This document shows positions 27,391-35,154 of a stretch of 64,000 bases of DNA, one piece after another. The notes under the pieces are model-generated. The model saw only the letters and a list, made by a program, of their open reading frames with translations, made no database searches and was not told the DNA's origin. Made by a program: the position numbers and the translations under genes. Every line of letters starts with the position of its first letter. The stretch's first letter is position 1. The stretch is from Candidatus Marithrix sp. Canyon 246 (lineage in GTDB: Bacteria; Pseudomonadota; Gammaproteobacteria; Beggiatoales; Beggiatoaceae): contig NZ_MCBX01000001.1 in assembly GCF_001723685.1 (NCBI RefSeq), positions 172,501-236,500 on the forward strand. Direction: 5' to 3'.

Positions 27391-28710
27391 ATGATAACTT
27401 ACATTAAAATCAACGGCTTCAAATCTTTCCATGATTTTGAAATGGAATTTACGCCTTTTACAGTGGTTGCGGGAACAAATGCTTCAGGGAAAAGTAATTT
27501 GTTTGATGCTTTGAAATTGTTGGGAACTTTGGCAGAAACCGATAATATCAAAAAAGCGTTCAAAGAACAACGAGGAGAGTTTATTGAACTATTTACTCAG
27601 TATGATGAAAATAACTATGCTACTGAGATAGAGTTTGCCGTAGAGATGCTAGTCAATAGAAAAATAAAAGATTCTTGGGGCAACGAAGCCAAGCTCAAAT
27701 ATACCAGATTACGCTATGAACTCAAAATTAAACGTTTTACCAATTCTTTAGGCATAGAAAATTTGGCAGTGACTTATGAACATTTGGAAAATTTAAAACC
27801 TCAAAAAGATAAATGGGCTAAGCTGTTATCTAAAAATATAGTTGAAAATTGGCTACCAAATGTAAAGAAAGGAAAAAGGACTATTCCCTACATAAAAACT
27901 GAAATTGAAAATAACATACATATTGTACTTGTTCCTCAAGATGGCGTGCGAGGAGTTAATAAAAAACGTTTTCCACTCAATAACGCCACTAGAACCGTTT
28001 TAAGTAGTTTTGATACTATCGATTTTCCGCATGTTCTTGCTGTTAAAGAAGAAATGCGTAGTTGGAAATTTTTACAGCTTAATCCCGAAGACTTACGACA
28101 ACCTACTAATAAAAATATGGGAGATGATGTCATTTCTGAAAGCGGTAAAAATTTAGCAGCGGTTCTACATCGCATCAAACAAGAAGACATATATACTTTA
28201 AGAGAAATTTCACGGGAATTTCAAACATTTTTACCCAATTTTGTTGAAGTTGATGTGATAGATGACACTGAAAACAAACAATATCTTATCAAATTAAAAG
28301 ACAAAGATAAAAAAGAATATACCTCAAGAGTACTTTCGGAAGGCACTTTGCGAATTTTGGCATTGTGTATTTTAGAATACGATAATAAATATAGTGGCTT
28401 ATTGTGTTTTGAAGAACCTGAAAATGGCATAAACCCTTTTAATATTGAGACAATGGCAAAATTACTAAAATGTTTAAGTGTAGATTTTACAAATATTGAA
28501 ATGCCTTTGCGTCAGGTAATAGTTAATACACATTCACCAGTGTTAGTTGGTCATATTAATCATTGGAAACATGATAATAATGTAAGTATTTGGTATGCTG
28601 AAATTAGGAGTAGAGTTACAGACATTAAGAATTGCCGTTGTATTGTAAGTGTGACAAGCATTTTACCCGTGATTAAAGAAAAATATGTGCAATTAATGCT
28701 TAATTACTGA
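27391..28710 (+). CDS. AAA family ATPase, OLD/AbiL-like (defence-type)
   Basis: 439 aa. SMC/RecF-like AAA_21/AAA_15 ATPase: KINGFKSFHDFEMEFTPFTVVAGTNASGKSNLFDAL (Walker A about 28-37), signature-like VLSEGTLRILALCIL (about 316-330), Walker B LLCFEEPENGINP, and the His switch NTHSPVLV. It is followed by a TOPRIM-like protein, as in AbiLi/AbiLii and related two-gene phage-defence modules; that function is inferred from family and context. The C-terminus after W-H-K-H is short and may be decayed. Stop codon overlaps the next frame. Confidence 0.75.
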   Translation: MITYIKINGFKSFHDFEMEFTPFTVVAGTNASGKSNLFDALKLLGTLAETDNIKKAFKEQRGEFIELFTQYDENNYATEIEFAVEMLVNRKIKDSWGNEAKLKYTRLRYELKIKRFTNSLGIENLAVTYEHLENLKPQKDKWAKLLSKNIVENWLPNVKKGKRTIPYIKTEIENNIHIVLVPQDGVRGVNKKRFPLNNATRTVLSSFDTIDFPHVLAVKEEMRSWKFLQLNPEDLRQPTNKNMGDDVISESGKNLAAVLHRIKQEDIYTLREISREFQTFLPNFVEVDVIDDTENKQYLIKLKDKDKKEYTSRVLSEGTLRILALCILEYDNKYSGLLCFEEPENGINPFNIETMAKLLKCLSVDFTNIEMPLRQVIVNTHSPVLVGHINHWKHDNNVSIWYAEIRSRVTDIKNCRCIVSVTSILPVIKEKYVQLMLNY

Positions 28711-29362
28711 AGGTAATACTGATATTCGTTTTTTACAGAGTATAGTTCAAAAAACATTAGAAGCGGTTGCCTTTGATTGTTCTGGGCAGTTTGATATTGA
28801 ACTGAATCCAATAAAAATTAATAAAACTGGTTTAGGTTTTATTGAACAGGTATTAGAAGCCTCGAAAAAAGGTCAAGAAGATTTTGGTATGATGATTCTT
28901 TGTGTACAAACAGATGCTGATAGAAAACAACTCAATGATACTTATCAACATAAAATTAATCCTTGTCAAGTTGAATTGGAAAAACAAAATGAAAATCAGT
29001 ACTGTAAAATATTAGTTGCAGTAGTACCTATCCAAGAAACAGAAGCGTGGATGTTAGCAGATAAAGAATTACTAAAAAAAGAAATTAACACTGATGAAAC
29101 AGATATTAAATTAGGCATTCACAGGGCACCAGAAAGCATTGCGAACCCAAAAGAGGTAATAGAAAACGCTATTCGAGTCACAAGAAAAAATTTAACGAAA
29201 AAGAGAAGACGTAATTTGAGCATTTCAGACTTATATTTGCCCATTGGGCAAGGTATGGATTTAAAAAAATTAGAAAGTTTAGCTTCTTATCAAGATTTTA
29301 AAGAGAATATAAAAAAAGCTTTTAGAAAGTTAAATTTACTACACAACAAGCACAATAAATAA
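28697..29362 (+). CDS. TOPRIM/DUF4276-like nuclease partner of the ATPase (start unclear, possibly frameshifted)
   Basis: Open frame of 221 codons. It begins LITEGNTDIRFLQ, the conserved TOPRIM Glu, and has ILCVQTDADRKQ with a D-x-D motif near 70, then VAVVPIQETEAWMLADKE, which is typical of DUF4276/AbiLii-like proteins. No ATG, GTG or TTG precedes the Glu motif in frame; an in-frame TAA is at 28694. An ATG ten bases before the motif (28697 minus one) is in the ATPase frame, one base out, so a single-base change or a re-initiation at the overlapping ATGCTTAATTACTGA is likely. The first in-frame ATG (28889) would drop the TOPRIM Glu. Confidence 0.6.
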   Translation, partial: CLITEGNTDIRFLQSIVQKTLEAVAFDCSGQFDIELNPIKINKTGLGFIEQVLEASKKGQEDFGMMILCVQTDADRKQLNDTYQHKINPCQVELEKQNENQYCKILVAVVPIQETEAWMLADKELLKKEINTDETDIKLGIHRAPESIANPKEVIENAIRVTRKNLTKKRRRNLSISDLYLPIGQGMDLKKLESLASYQDFKENIKKAFRKLNLLHNKHNK

Positions 29363-29391
29363 AAACCCTGACATTTTACCACAAGATTTTG

Positions 29392-29522
29392 AATTGGTAT
29401 TTTTAGTTGAACTATTCGCGCTGGAATTGCCAAAATAACGATAATTAAATTGCATAATGTAATATTCCCATTAAAATAGAAAATACTTCTCCTGTATCTT
29501 CTGGAATCGTATGACTATGAAT
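29392..29522. repeat. 131-bp perfect direct repeat (right copy)
   Basis: Identical to 26616-26746. Here the last codons of the nuclease gene are fused in frame to an unrelated upstream segment. Confidence 0.95.
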
Positions 29523-30148
29523 TGGTAATTTTAAGTCTGGATATTGCGTATGTAAGTCACACATGGCTAGAATAAATTTTTCTTTATCCGTAATTGCATT
29601 ATATTGTAATAATTCGGCAAATAATCGCGCTACTTGTTTGTTTTTTTGAGCTTGAGTTTTTTGCCATCAATAACACCGCTTTAGCAAAGCATATCATTTT
29701 ACAATTATTTTAATAAATTTACGCGCATTTTGATAAAAATTCAATTCCTAAGCCTTGTACTTCTATTGCTGGGTGCTTAATTAAATCTTCAATCACTAAG
29801 AAATTTTTGGCAATAAATCCTTCATCGGATTAAACAATACCCAACGCAGCTTGTATTTTACAAGCAAATTCATGTACCAATTCACATAAACTCTGTTGCA
29901 ACAGATTAAATGCTAACTCTGGTTTTTGATCCCATAATTCTGGATAAGCCTCAGTACGATTTGGTTCAGGATCATTGTTCTTGAGTTGCCAACAAATTCC
30001 AGTCTTCAATAATCATGAGTTGTGGTTTTAGGTTTACTATCTTGATCATTAACCAGTTTTAAAATCGCCGCTGCCATGTCAACATAACGAGGATCTCCAA
30101 TGTCACCCATATTTTTCAACATTCGCCAAGCACGCCGACGAATTAAAA
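29445..30148 (-). pseudogene. Gene debris: repeat-fused ORF fragment and HEAT-like protein remnant
   Basis: Minus-strand fragments with several stops. Nearest the repeat, about 70 codons (beginning QKTQAQKNKQVARLFAELLQ) run into IHSHTIPEDTGEVFS, the C-terminus of the nuclease gene at 26669. Further upstream (about 29990-30148) is RRRAWRMLKNMGDIGDPRYVDMAAA..., which resembles HEAT-repeat proteins of the WGR/MolR-type; the rest is frameshifted. Nothing here looks expressed as an intact protein. Confidence 0.6.
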
Positions 30149-30149
30149 G

Positions 30150-30166
30150 TTGTCTGATTCAGACAA
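30150..30166. repeat. Short palindrome TTGTCTGATTCAGACAA
   Basis: Perfect 8-base arms around one T at the edge of the debris; the sequence resembles dispersed TCTGATTCAGA-type repeats. Only one copy was seen here. Confidence 0.6.
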
Positions 30167-30172
30167 ATGAGT

Positions 30173-30192
30173 TAATTAACATATGTTAATTA
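30173..30192. promoter_or_regulatory. 20-bp perfect palindrome upstream of DUF2141 gene (possible operator)
   Basis: TAATTAACATATGTTAATTA, centred on CATATG, 54 bases before the DUF2141 ATG. Its symmetry suggests binding by a dimeric regulator; low complexity makes chance possible. Confidence 0.35.
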
Positions 30193-30246
30193 CATTATTA
30201 TATCATATATGCTAACATCAACTTTCAAAAATTCAAAAGGTGATTT

Positions 30247-30657
30247 ATGAAAAAAGTAATTTTATTATCTTCTATATTGTTAGTATCCCCAAAAATATTT
30301 GCAGCCGATATAAATATTGACATATCAAATATCAAAAGTAACACCGGCAACCTTATTATTGGTTTATTTAACTCGAAAGATAGATTTTTAACAGACAAGT
30401 ATAAAGCCTTAAAGATAAAGGCTCAAGTAGGCTCTATTAATGGTAAATTTGAAAATATTCCAAATGGAACTTATGCAATTGCTTTGTATCACGATGAAAA
30501 TATGAATAACAAATTGGACAAAAACCTCTTCCATATACCAAAAGAAGGATATGGCTTCTCAAACAATGCAAAACCCTTTTTTGGACCACCCAAATTCAAT
30601 AAAGCTCAATTTAAACTTGATGGCAATTACCATGCTCAAATTAATATGAAATATTAA
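30247..30657 (+). CDS. DUF2141 domain secreted protein
   Basis: 136 aa. Signal peptide 1-20 (…PKIFAAD), then the DUF2141 pattern: NTGNLIIGLFNSKDRFLTD, FENIPNGTYAIALYHDENMNNKLDKN, IPKEGYGFSNNAKPFFGPP. A small beta-rich periplasmic or extracellular protein of unknown function. Alone, between island debris and rplM. Confidence 0.92.
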   Translation: MKKVILLSSILLVSPKIFAADINIDISNIKSNTGNLIIGLFNSKDRFLTDKYKALKIKAQVGSINGKFENIPNGTYAIALYHDENMNNKLDKNLFHIPKEGYGFSNNAKPFFGPPKFNKAQFKLDGNYHAQINMKY

Positions 30658-30670
30658 TTTGAAAAAAACC

Positions 30671-30698
30671 TGCAATAAAATTTTAATTATAATATAAT
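30671..30698 (+). promoter_or_regulatory. Probable promoter of rplM-rpsI
   Basis: TGCAAT at 30671-30676, 16 bases, then TATAAT at 30693-30698; a second TATAAT overlaps at 30688. The ribosomal operon starts about 40 bases downstream, with GGAG before the ATG. Confidence 0.5.
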
Positions 30699-30738
30699 AG
30701 CCTGTTATCTTATTTATTATACTATTGGAGTAACGCTA

Positions 30739-31173
30739 ATGAAAACCTTTAGCGCAAAGCCTCAAACCGTTAAGCATGATTGGTTTATCATGAATGCTGA
30801 AAATCTGGTTTTGGGACGGCTAGCGACTGAAATTGCAAGACGTTTACGTGGTAAGCATAAACCTGAATATACACCACATGTTGATACTGGTGATTATATT
30901 GTTGTAATTAATGCTGAAAAGGTGCATGTTACTGGTCGTAAGAAAACCGATAAAATGTATCATCATCATACTGGTTATCCCGGTGGTATTAAGTCCATTA
31001 GTTTTGAAAAATTGATGGTTAAAGCACCAGAACGTATTCTTGAAAAAGCAGTAAAAGGCATGTTACCTAAAGGTCCTTTAGGTCGTGCTATGTTTAAAAA
31101 ATTAAAAATTTATGCAGGTTCTGAACATCAACATGATGCGCAAAAACCTACACCATTAACTTTAAATAGCTAA
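30739..31173 (+). CDS. rplM: 50S ribosomal protein L13
   Basis: 144 aa, near the standard 142. [70 protein letters not shown] are canonical. GGAG lies 8-11 bases before the ATG. Two bases separate it from rpsI. Confidence 0.98.
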   Translation: MKTFSAKPQTVKHDWFIMNAENLVLGRLATEIARRLRGKHKPEYTPHVDTGDYIVVINAEKVHVTGRKKTDKMYHHHTGYPGGIKSISFEKLMVKAPERILEKAVKGMLPKGPLGRAMFKKLKIYAGSEHQHDAQKPTPLTLNS

Positions 31174-31175
31174 TT

Positions 31176-31565
31176 ATGACAGAGCAGTATTATGGTACGG
31201 GAAGACGTAAAAGTTCTATAGCCCGTGTCTATTTGACAGCCGGTGACGGTAAAATCTTAGTTAATAAACTTCCTATTGATGAATATTTTGGTCGTGAAAC
31301 TTCTCGGATGGTAGCACGCCAACCATTGGATGTTGTAGAAAAACAAGATAGTTTTGATATTAATGTAACAGTGACTGGTGGCGGTAATACCGGGCAAGCT
31401 GGTGCGATTCGACATGGTTTAACTCGCGCTTTAATGATGTATGATGAAAGTTTTCGTCCAGCATTACGTAAAGCGGGATATGTTACTCGTGATGCGCGTA
31501 AAGTTGAACGTAAAAAGGTTGGTCTGCATAAGGCTCGTAAGCGTCCACAATACTCAAAACGTTAA
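31176..31565 (+). CDS. rpsI: 30S ribosomal protein S9
   Basis: 129 aa. [16 protein letters not shown] at the start and the basic tail [17 protein letters not shown] reaching the P-site tRNA at the end. Canonical rplM-rpsI pair. A weak hairpin (TGCCAGT / ACTGGCA, 31580-31601) follows the stop. Confidence 0.98.
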   Translation: MTEQYYGTGRRKSSIARVYLTAGDGKILVNKLPIDEYFGRETSRMVARQPLDVVEKQDSFDINVTVTGGGNTGQAGAIRHGLTRALMMYDESFRPALRKAGYVTRDARKVERKKVGLHKARKRPQYSKR

Positions 31566-31588
31566 GTTTTCCCCCCTCCTGCCAGTTA

Positions 31589-31645
31589 TTACTGACTGGC
31601 AAAATACCACGATAAAACCCATTCATGTATGTCTAATAACAAAAC
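31589..31645 (-). pseudogene. Remnant of a ClpB-like gene 3' end
   Basis: Minus-strand codons LLLDIHEWVLSWYFASQ-stop match the last residues of the ClpB-like protein at 35504 (LLDAHEWALLWYFARN). Nucleotides 31598-31645 also resemble 35513-35560. The rest of that copy is gone. Confidence 0.6.
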
Positions 31646-31729
31646 CCACATAAAGAAAACCAACTAGAAAATGGTCTAAAACCCGGGTTGAAAGTTGATA
31701 ATGTACTATCTTGATTAATGATCTCCCAT

Positions 31730-32065
31730 CTATTCAAAAACCACATTCAAAGCTCTTTTGCATTGCTCTAAAAGTTCATCTTCTATCACGCCTATTTTTT
31801 CAGATAATCGCTGATGAGACACAGATCTAACTTGAAATAAATCTATAACAGAAGTTTTTTCAAGACCATTCTCTGGAGTAGGTTCTACAACTATCATCCA
31901 CGGTACAAGTTTATAATGTTCTTTTAAGTCTGTTAATGGTGCTATGACTTTTAATGGTAATTTTCCCACTTTGTTACTGTTTAAGATGACACATGGTCTA
32001 GTCTTTTTTATTTCTGCACCAATCGTTGGATCAAGATTAATACGCCATATAGCTCCCTGTATCAT
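31730..32065 (-). CDS. MazF/PemK family toxin
   Basis: 111 aa CcdB/PemK-fold endoribonuclease. GAIWRINLDPTIGAEIKKTRPCVILNS at the start, VIAPLTD and SVIDLFQVRSVSHQRL are the standard blocks, including the Arg and Thr/Ser of the active site. Likely cleaves mRNA when free of its antitoxin. Overlaps the antitoxin gene upstream by 4 bases. Confidence 0.92.
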   Translation of the reverse strand: MIQGAIWRINLDPTIGAEIKKTRPCVILNSNKVGKLPLKVIAPLTDLKEHYKLVPWMIVVEPTPENGLEKTSVIDLFQVRSVSHQRLSEKIGVIEDELLEQCKRALNVVFE

Positions 32066-32310
32066 TGAAAATCCTCAGCATCCAAAACAGTGAGATAAGT
32101 TAGCTCTTCATTATTTTCATACTCTTTTGCCATTAATTTAACAGCTTTCTGTAATTTTTTTTCTTCTTGCACTTGAATAAAATATTCAATTGCTTGTTTT
32201 ATAATATCTGACTTAGTGCTGTGCAATTCACCTTTTAAGTTATCCAACGCCAGATTCATGCTGTGAGGAAGAGAAAAAGTAATACGATCATAACTATTTT
32301 GTAAATTCAT
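32062..32310 (-). CDS. RHH-type antitoxin of the MazF module
   Basis: 82 aa. A ribbon-helix-helix start (RITFSLPHSMNLALDNLKGELHSTKSDIIKQAIEYFI) then an acidic tail (EYENNEELTYLTVLDAEDF) that would bind the toxin. Overlap by ATGA with the toxin gene supports a bicistronic operon, probably autoregulated at the region around 32311-32360. Confidence 0.85.
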   Translation of the reverse strand: MNLQNSYDRITFSLPHSMNLALDNLKGELHSTKSDIIKQAIEYFIQVQEEKKLQKAVKLMAKEYENNEELTYLTVLDAEDFQ

Positions 32311-32427
32311 AGTGTATCTCCTATATGTTTAAATTCGACATCAATATGATACATCAAAATATGATGTTTGTAAACATACAGGAAATGCCAATATTGCCGT
32401 ATTGACAGATGGTAAGACATTGGATGG

Positions 32428-32450
32428 ATTGGGATTTGAGCTACGGGTTT
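32428..32450. repeat. Short dispersed motif TTGGGATTTGAGC..GGGTTT (copy 1)
   Basis: Overlaps the last codons of the DUF3368 gene. Related copies at 33285-33307 and 34543-34564, all at edges of toxin-antitoxin modules. Confidence 0.5.
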
Positions 32451-32866
32451 ATAGCTACTTTAATCGCTAAATGTTCTTGAATTGTTGCTGTCAAAATTAA
32501 CTTTTGTTGGTGAGCGAGTAGCAGAACGCCTATGGTACCAATGACATTCAAATCCATGAGTTGCGCTTTTCTACGTGCCAACTTGTCATCCAATATGACA
32601 TAATTTGCTTGAGTTTCTTGCGCCAAAACCATTGCTTCAAGTTCGCCAATATGTAAACTGCGTCTCATATCTAATGCACCTTTAACAAAATGTTGACCAG
32701 CTATGGAAATTGAGGTATGTTCAATGTATTTAGGTGGTAACAAATCACCTAATTCATTGCTAACCGCTGGAGGAATCATAACTTGATCAAAGCATTGAGG
32801 CAACAAGTCAAGTGCCTCAATCTTGGATAAAAAAATAATAGGACTTGTATTGGAAACAACTTTCAT
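32441..32866 (-). CDS. DUF3368 PIN-like toxin
   Basis: 141 aa. PIN-domain pattern: VVSNTSPIIFLSKIEAL (first Asp replaced by Asn, common in DUF3368), PPAVSNEL, HIGELEAMVLAQE (Glu), YVILDDKLARRKA (Asp pair), NVIGTIGVLLLA. Probable RNase toxin paired with the UPF0175 protein 2 bases upstream. Confidence 0.88.
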   Translation of the reverse strand: MKVVSNTSPIIFLSKIEALDLLPQCFDQVMIPPAVSNELGDLLPPKYIEHTSISIAGQHFVKGALDMRRSLHIGELEAMVLAQETQANYVILDDKLARRKAQLMDLNVIGTIGVLLLAHQQKLILTATIQEHLAIKVAINP

Positions 32867-32868
32867 AA

Positions 32869-33177
32869 CTATTTACTAACCAGATTCTTAATCGTTTCCA
32901 TATCTTCCAATATGCTTTCATCATCAAGGATATAACCAATATTAAAATGTTCTTTTAAACGGTAATGAAACTCATCAAAAGACAGTTCTGCCAAAGCCGC
33001 AGCAGCTTCAAAACTGACTTTGTGTGCATAATAGAGACTGGCGGCGAGAAAAAACTCAGCCGCACCAGAACCAATTGGTTCAAGTATTTCATTAAAATGA
33101 GGTTTAAAGTTATAGCGTTCCTGAGTTTTAACTGTGCCGCTATATGGTTCTTCAGAGGTAAATGCTATCGTTGACAT
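32869..33177 (-). CDS. UPF0175-like antitoxin of the DUF3368 module
   Basis: 102 aa from the ATG at 33177 (an upstream TTG at 33189 is also in frame). The C-terminal half, LAASLYYAHKVSFEAAAALAELSFDEFHYRLKEHFNIGY, has the UPF0175 helix-turn-helix-like pattern; the N-terminal half is an unusual extension. Pairing with DUF3368 is typical of this family. Confidence 0.75.
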   Translation of the reverse strand: MSTIAFTSEEPYSGTVKTQERYNFKPHFNEILEPIGSGAAEFFLAASLYYAHKVSFEAAAALAELSFDEFHYRLKEHFNIGYILDDESILEDMETIKNLVSK

Positions 33178-33284
33178 GAGATAATCCAATAGTTAAATTT
33201 CGTGATTAAACTAAATTATTATAACATTGATTTAAAAAGTGAACACAATCAGCAATATTAGGTGTAATAGATGGATTGCCTGAG

Positions 33285-33307
33285 TTGGGATTTCAGCGGA
33301 GGGTTTT
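33285..33307. repeat. Short dispersed motif TTGGGATTTCAGCGGAGGGTTTT (copy 2)
   Basis: Similar to the motif at 32428 and 34543; lies upstream of the DUF3368 module and 10 bases before a palindrome. Confidence 0.5.
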
Positions 33308-33317
33308 GTAAAAAATT

Positions 33318-33401
33318 GTAGGTTGGGCTGACGAAAGGAAGCCCAACTATTCGTGGAAGAATTGTGAATTTGTTGGGCTTCCTCTCATCAGCCCAACCTA
33401 C
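33318..33401. repeat. Palindromic repeat, GTAGGTTGGGCTGA family
   Basis: 84 bases bounded by GTAGGTTGGGCTGA and TCAGCCCAACCTAC, with inner GGAAGCCCAAC / GTTGGGCTTCC arms. One copy in the window. The 33190-33584 stretch otherwise holds only repeat and the decayed fragment at 33445. Confidence 0.88.
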
Positions 33402-33444
33402 AGGATATATCAAATTAAGCAAACAGCTACTAGCTTAGTGAGTT

Positions 33445-33517
33445 ATTTATAACTATATTCTTTTATTTTATCATCATAAAATTCCACTTTACCTATAATA
33501 TCTCTTCCAACCTGTTG
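33445..33517 (-). pseudogene. Degenerate copy of a small secreted-protein gene 3' end
   Basis: Minus strand encodes GKVEFYDDKIKEYSYK-stop, matching 34604-34656; relative to that copy about 75 bases are deleted in the middle. Confidence 0.6.
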
Positions 33518-33584
33518 TATATCAATACTGATATAATCCAGATACCACAAGTACTAATTCACTAACTCAAAGTATATTTTTATT

Positions 33585-33912
33585 ATGCAACCAAATAACA
33601 CTATGAAAATAAACGAAAAAATAAAATTCATTCGCTCACTAAAAAGTTGGACGCAAGAACAAGTGGCTGATACATTAGGAATAAGTACTCATGCATGTAA
33701 ATTTTTCTAGGTAACAACAATTTGCTGAGATAATGGAAATAGATTTGTTACAGTTACTGAGTTTCGATGAAAAAAATATATTTAATTTTAATGAATATAA
33801 CTCTCAATCTCATATTGTTTTTCAAGTTAATTCTTCAATGCAACAATCAGAAAACAAACATGACACGAAGAAAGCAATAATGTTCTGGAATTATTGTAAT
33901 AATCAGATTTGA
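33585..33912 (+). pseudogene. XRE-family regulator, internally deleted (copy 1)
   Basis: Starts MQPNNTMKINEKIKFIRSLK then WTQEQVADTLGISTHA, a helix-turn-helix start, but the reading frame ends at 33713. After a shift the frame resumes as QQFAEIMEIDLLQLLSFDEKNIFNFN, the usual continuation. About 10 residues of the HTH (recognition part) are missing and a stop replaces the Leu of SRLQQ. Same lesion as in copy 2 at 35155. Confidence 0.7.
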
Positions 33913-33970
33913 TTTATTTCTGATATAGATTTATAATACATTATATTATCATTTACAATGAGGTACAACT

Positions 33971-34246
33971 ATGCTAAGCACTACTAAAACACCATCATCC
34001 GTTTTCAGAGTAGATGATCTTGAAACACAGCAGAGTTTAAAAACTGTACTTGAGCGAGCTAAGCAAGACAAACAACGTTTGACATTGGTCTATGAAAATA
34101 CGCTATTTTTGACCGTCGTGCCAATTGATGATGTTGAACTAATCGAAAAACTGGAAGATTGTATTGATAATGCCAATGCAGATAAAGCTCTCAAAGAAGA
34201 AGGTTTCATTTCTGAAAAACAACTTGATCAAGAACTTGGATGGTGA
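33971..34246 (+). CDS. Antitoxin (YefM/Phd-like or RelB-like)
   Basis: 91 aa. VFRVDDLETQQSLKTVLERAKQDKQRLTLVYENTLFLTVVPIDDV resembles a Phd/YefM-type DNA-binding half, and the acidic C-terminus (DNANADKALKEEGFISEKQLDQELGW) is a toxin-binding tail. 3 bases before the RelE-family toxin. Confidence 0.8.
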   Translation: MLSTTKTPSSVFRVDDLETQQSLKTVLERAKQDKQRLTLVYENTLFLTVVPIDDVELIEKLEDCIDNANADKALKEEGFISEKQLDQELGW

Positions 34247-34249
34247 GCT

Positions 34250-34507
34250 GTGGCTTATACAATTAAATATAAACCTGCCGCCTCACGCCAACTCGCCAAA
34301 CTGAATAAAAATATTCAATCCCGACTTAAACCTAAAATAAAAGCTTTAGCTAATAATCCACGTCCACATGGTGCTATAAAGCTGCAAGCTTATGAAAATC
34401 GTTATCGTATTCGAGTGGGAGATTATCGCATTATCTACGAAATATGGGATAATATTTTAGTTGTGGTAGTAACTGAAATTGGTCATAGAAGTGGTATTTA
34501 TGGATAG
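34250..34507 (+). CDS. RelE/ParE family toxin
   Basis: 85 aa from a GTG start. YTIKYKPAASRQLAKLNKNIQSRLKPKIKALA, then HGAIKLQAYENRYRIRVGDYRIIYEI and VVVTEIGHRSGIY: the classic RelE fold with basic catalytic residues (K, R, R) and C-terminal Tyr. Ribosome-dependent mRNA interferase by family. Confidence 0.92.
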   Translation: MAYTIKYKPAASRQLAKLNKNIQSRLKPKIKALANNPRPHGAIKLQAYENRYRIRVGDYRIIYEIWDNILVVVVTEIGHRSGIYG

Positions 34508-34542
34508 AATAAAACATCCAAATAAAGATATGAACTCCAAAA

Positions 34543-34564
34543 TTGGGATTTGAGCGGTGGGTTA
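34543..34564. repeat. Short dispersed motif TTGGGATTTGAGCGGTGGGTT (copy 3)
   Basis: Downstream of the RelE-type toxin, 10 bases before a short GACCTGACAGGT palindrome. Confidence 0.5.
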
Positions 34565-34574
34565 AAAAAAATTA

Positions 34575-34589
34575 AGACCTGACAGGTCT
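34575..34589. repeat. Palindromic repeat, GACCTGACAGGT family, short form (copy 3)
   Basis: AGACCTGACAGGTCT: the two outer arms without the central TTTTTAAAACCTG part. Confidence 0.8.
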
Positions 34590-34603
34590 TATAGCTTGAG
34601 TAT

Positions 34604-34795
34604 TTATTTATAACTATATTCTTTTATTTTATCATCATAAAATTCCACTTTACCTGCTCCATAAATCTCAACACCTACATAAACCCATTCCGCATGTGGT
34701 TGAACATATATATGAGGGGTATAATATCTCTTCCAACTTGTTGTTCCTTTTATTCTTTTGCCCCATTTGGTGTTTATATATTTCTTTTGTTTATT
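34604..34795 (-). pseudogene. 3' fragment of a small secreted-protein gene
   Basis: Minus strand encodes about 60 residues without a start: KYINTKWGKRIKGTTSWKRYY..., HAEWVYVGVEIYGAGKVEFYDDKIKEYSYK. It is probably the missing C-terminal half of the truncated ORF at 34852. Confidence 0.6.
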
Positions 34796-34851
34796 TTGTA
34801 AAAAAATAGGGTGTGACCGTAATTTGATGTTGATTTTTATTATGGGTGGGT

Positions 34852-35052
34852 TTAGCTAGTGTAACTCACTGTAGGGTGTATAAGCGAAGCGTCATACACC
34901 CTACTTTTGACTTTTCCATCCTTTTTTAGATAAGGAACTATAGACTTTATTCCACCATCATCTAAATCACCCCAATAATAATACTCTTTTTCTTTAGCAT
35001 AAGACGTTGTACTTATAACAAACAATACAAATAACAAAAGTGTTTTCTTCAT
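34852..35052 (-). CDS. Small secreted protein, truncated by a palindromic repeat
   Basis: 66 aa. Signal peptide 1-19 (MKKTLLLFVLFVISTTSYA), then EKEYYYWGDLDDGGIKSIVPYLKKDGK. The last 16 residues (RVYDASLIHPTVSYTS) come from the palindrome at 34871, and the original continuation seems to lie at 34604-34795. Function unknown; no known family seen. Confidence 0.55.
   Translation of the reverse strand: MKKTLLLFVLFVISTTSYAKEKEYYYWGDLDDGGIKSIVPYLKKDGKVKSRVYDASLIHPTVSYTS
34871..34904. repeat. Palindromic repeat, GTAGGGTGTATAAG family, inside a small ORF
   Basis: 34 bases bounded by GTAGGGTGTAT and ATACACCCTAC around AAGCGAAGCGTC. Translated in the truncated secreted protein. Confidence 0.85.
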
Positions 35053-35154
35053 TTCAATTTTCCTATTGTGATAAAGTTGGTATTATAAATAATAATATTA
35101 GTATAATCCAGATACCAGAAGTACTAATTCACTAACTCAAAGTATATTTTTATT

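Noticed and set aside
28889-29362. TOPRIM-like gene starting at 28889
   Set aside because: Would drop the conserved Glu motif that is present in frame upstream.
31566-31620. Strong terminator after rpsI
   Set aside because: The hairpin arms are only seven bases and no T-run follows on the plus strand.
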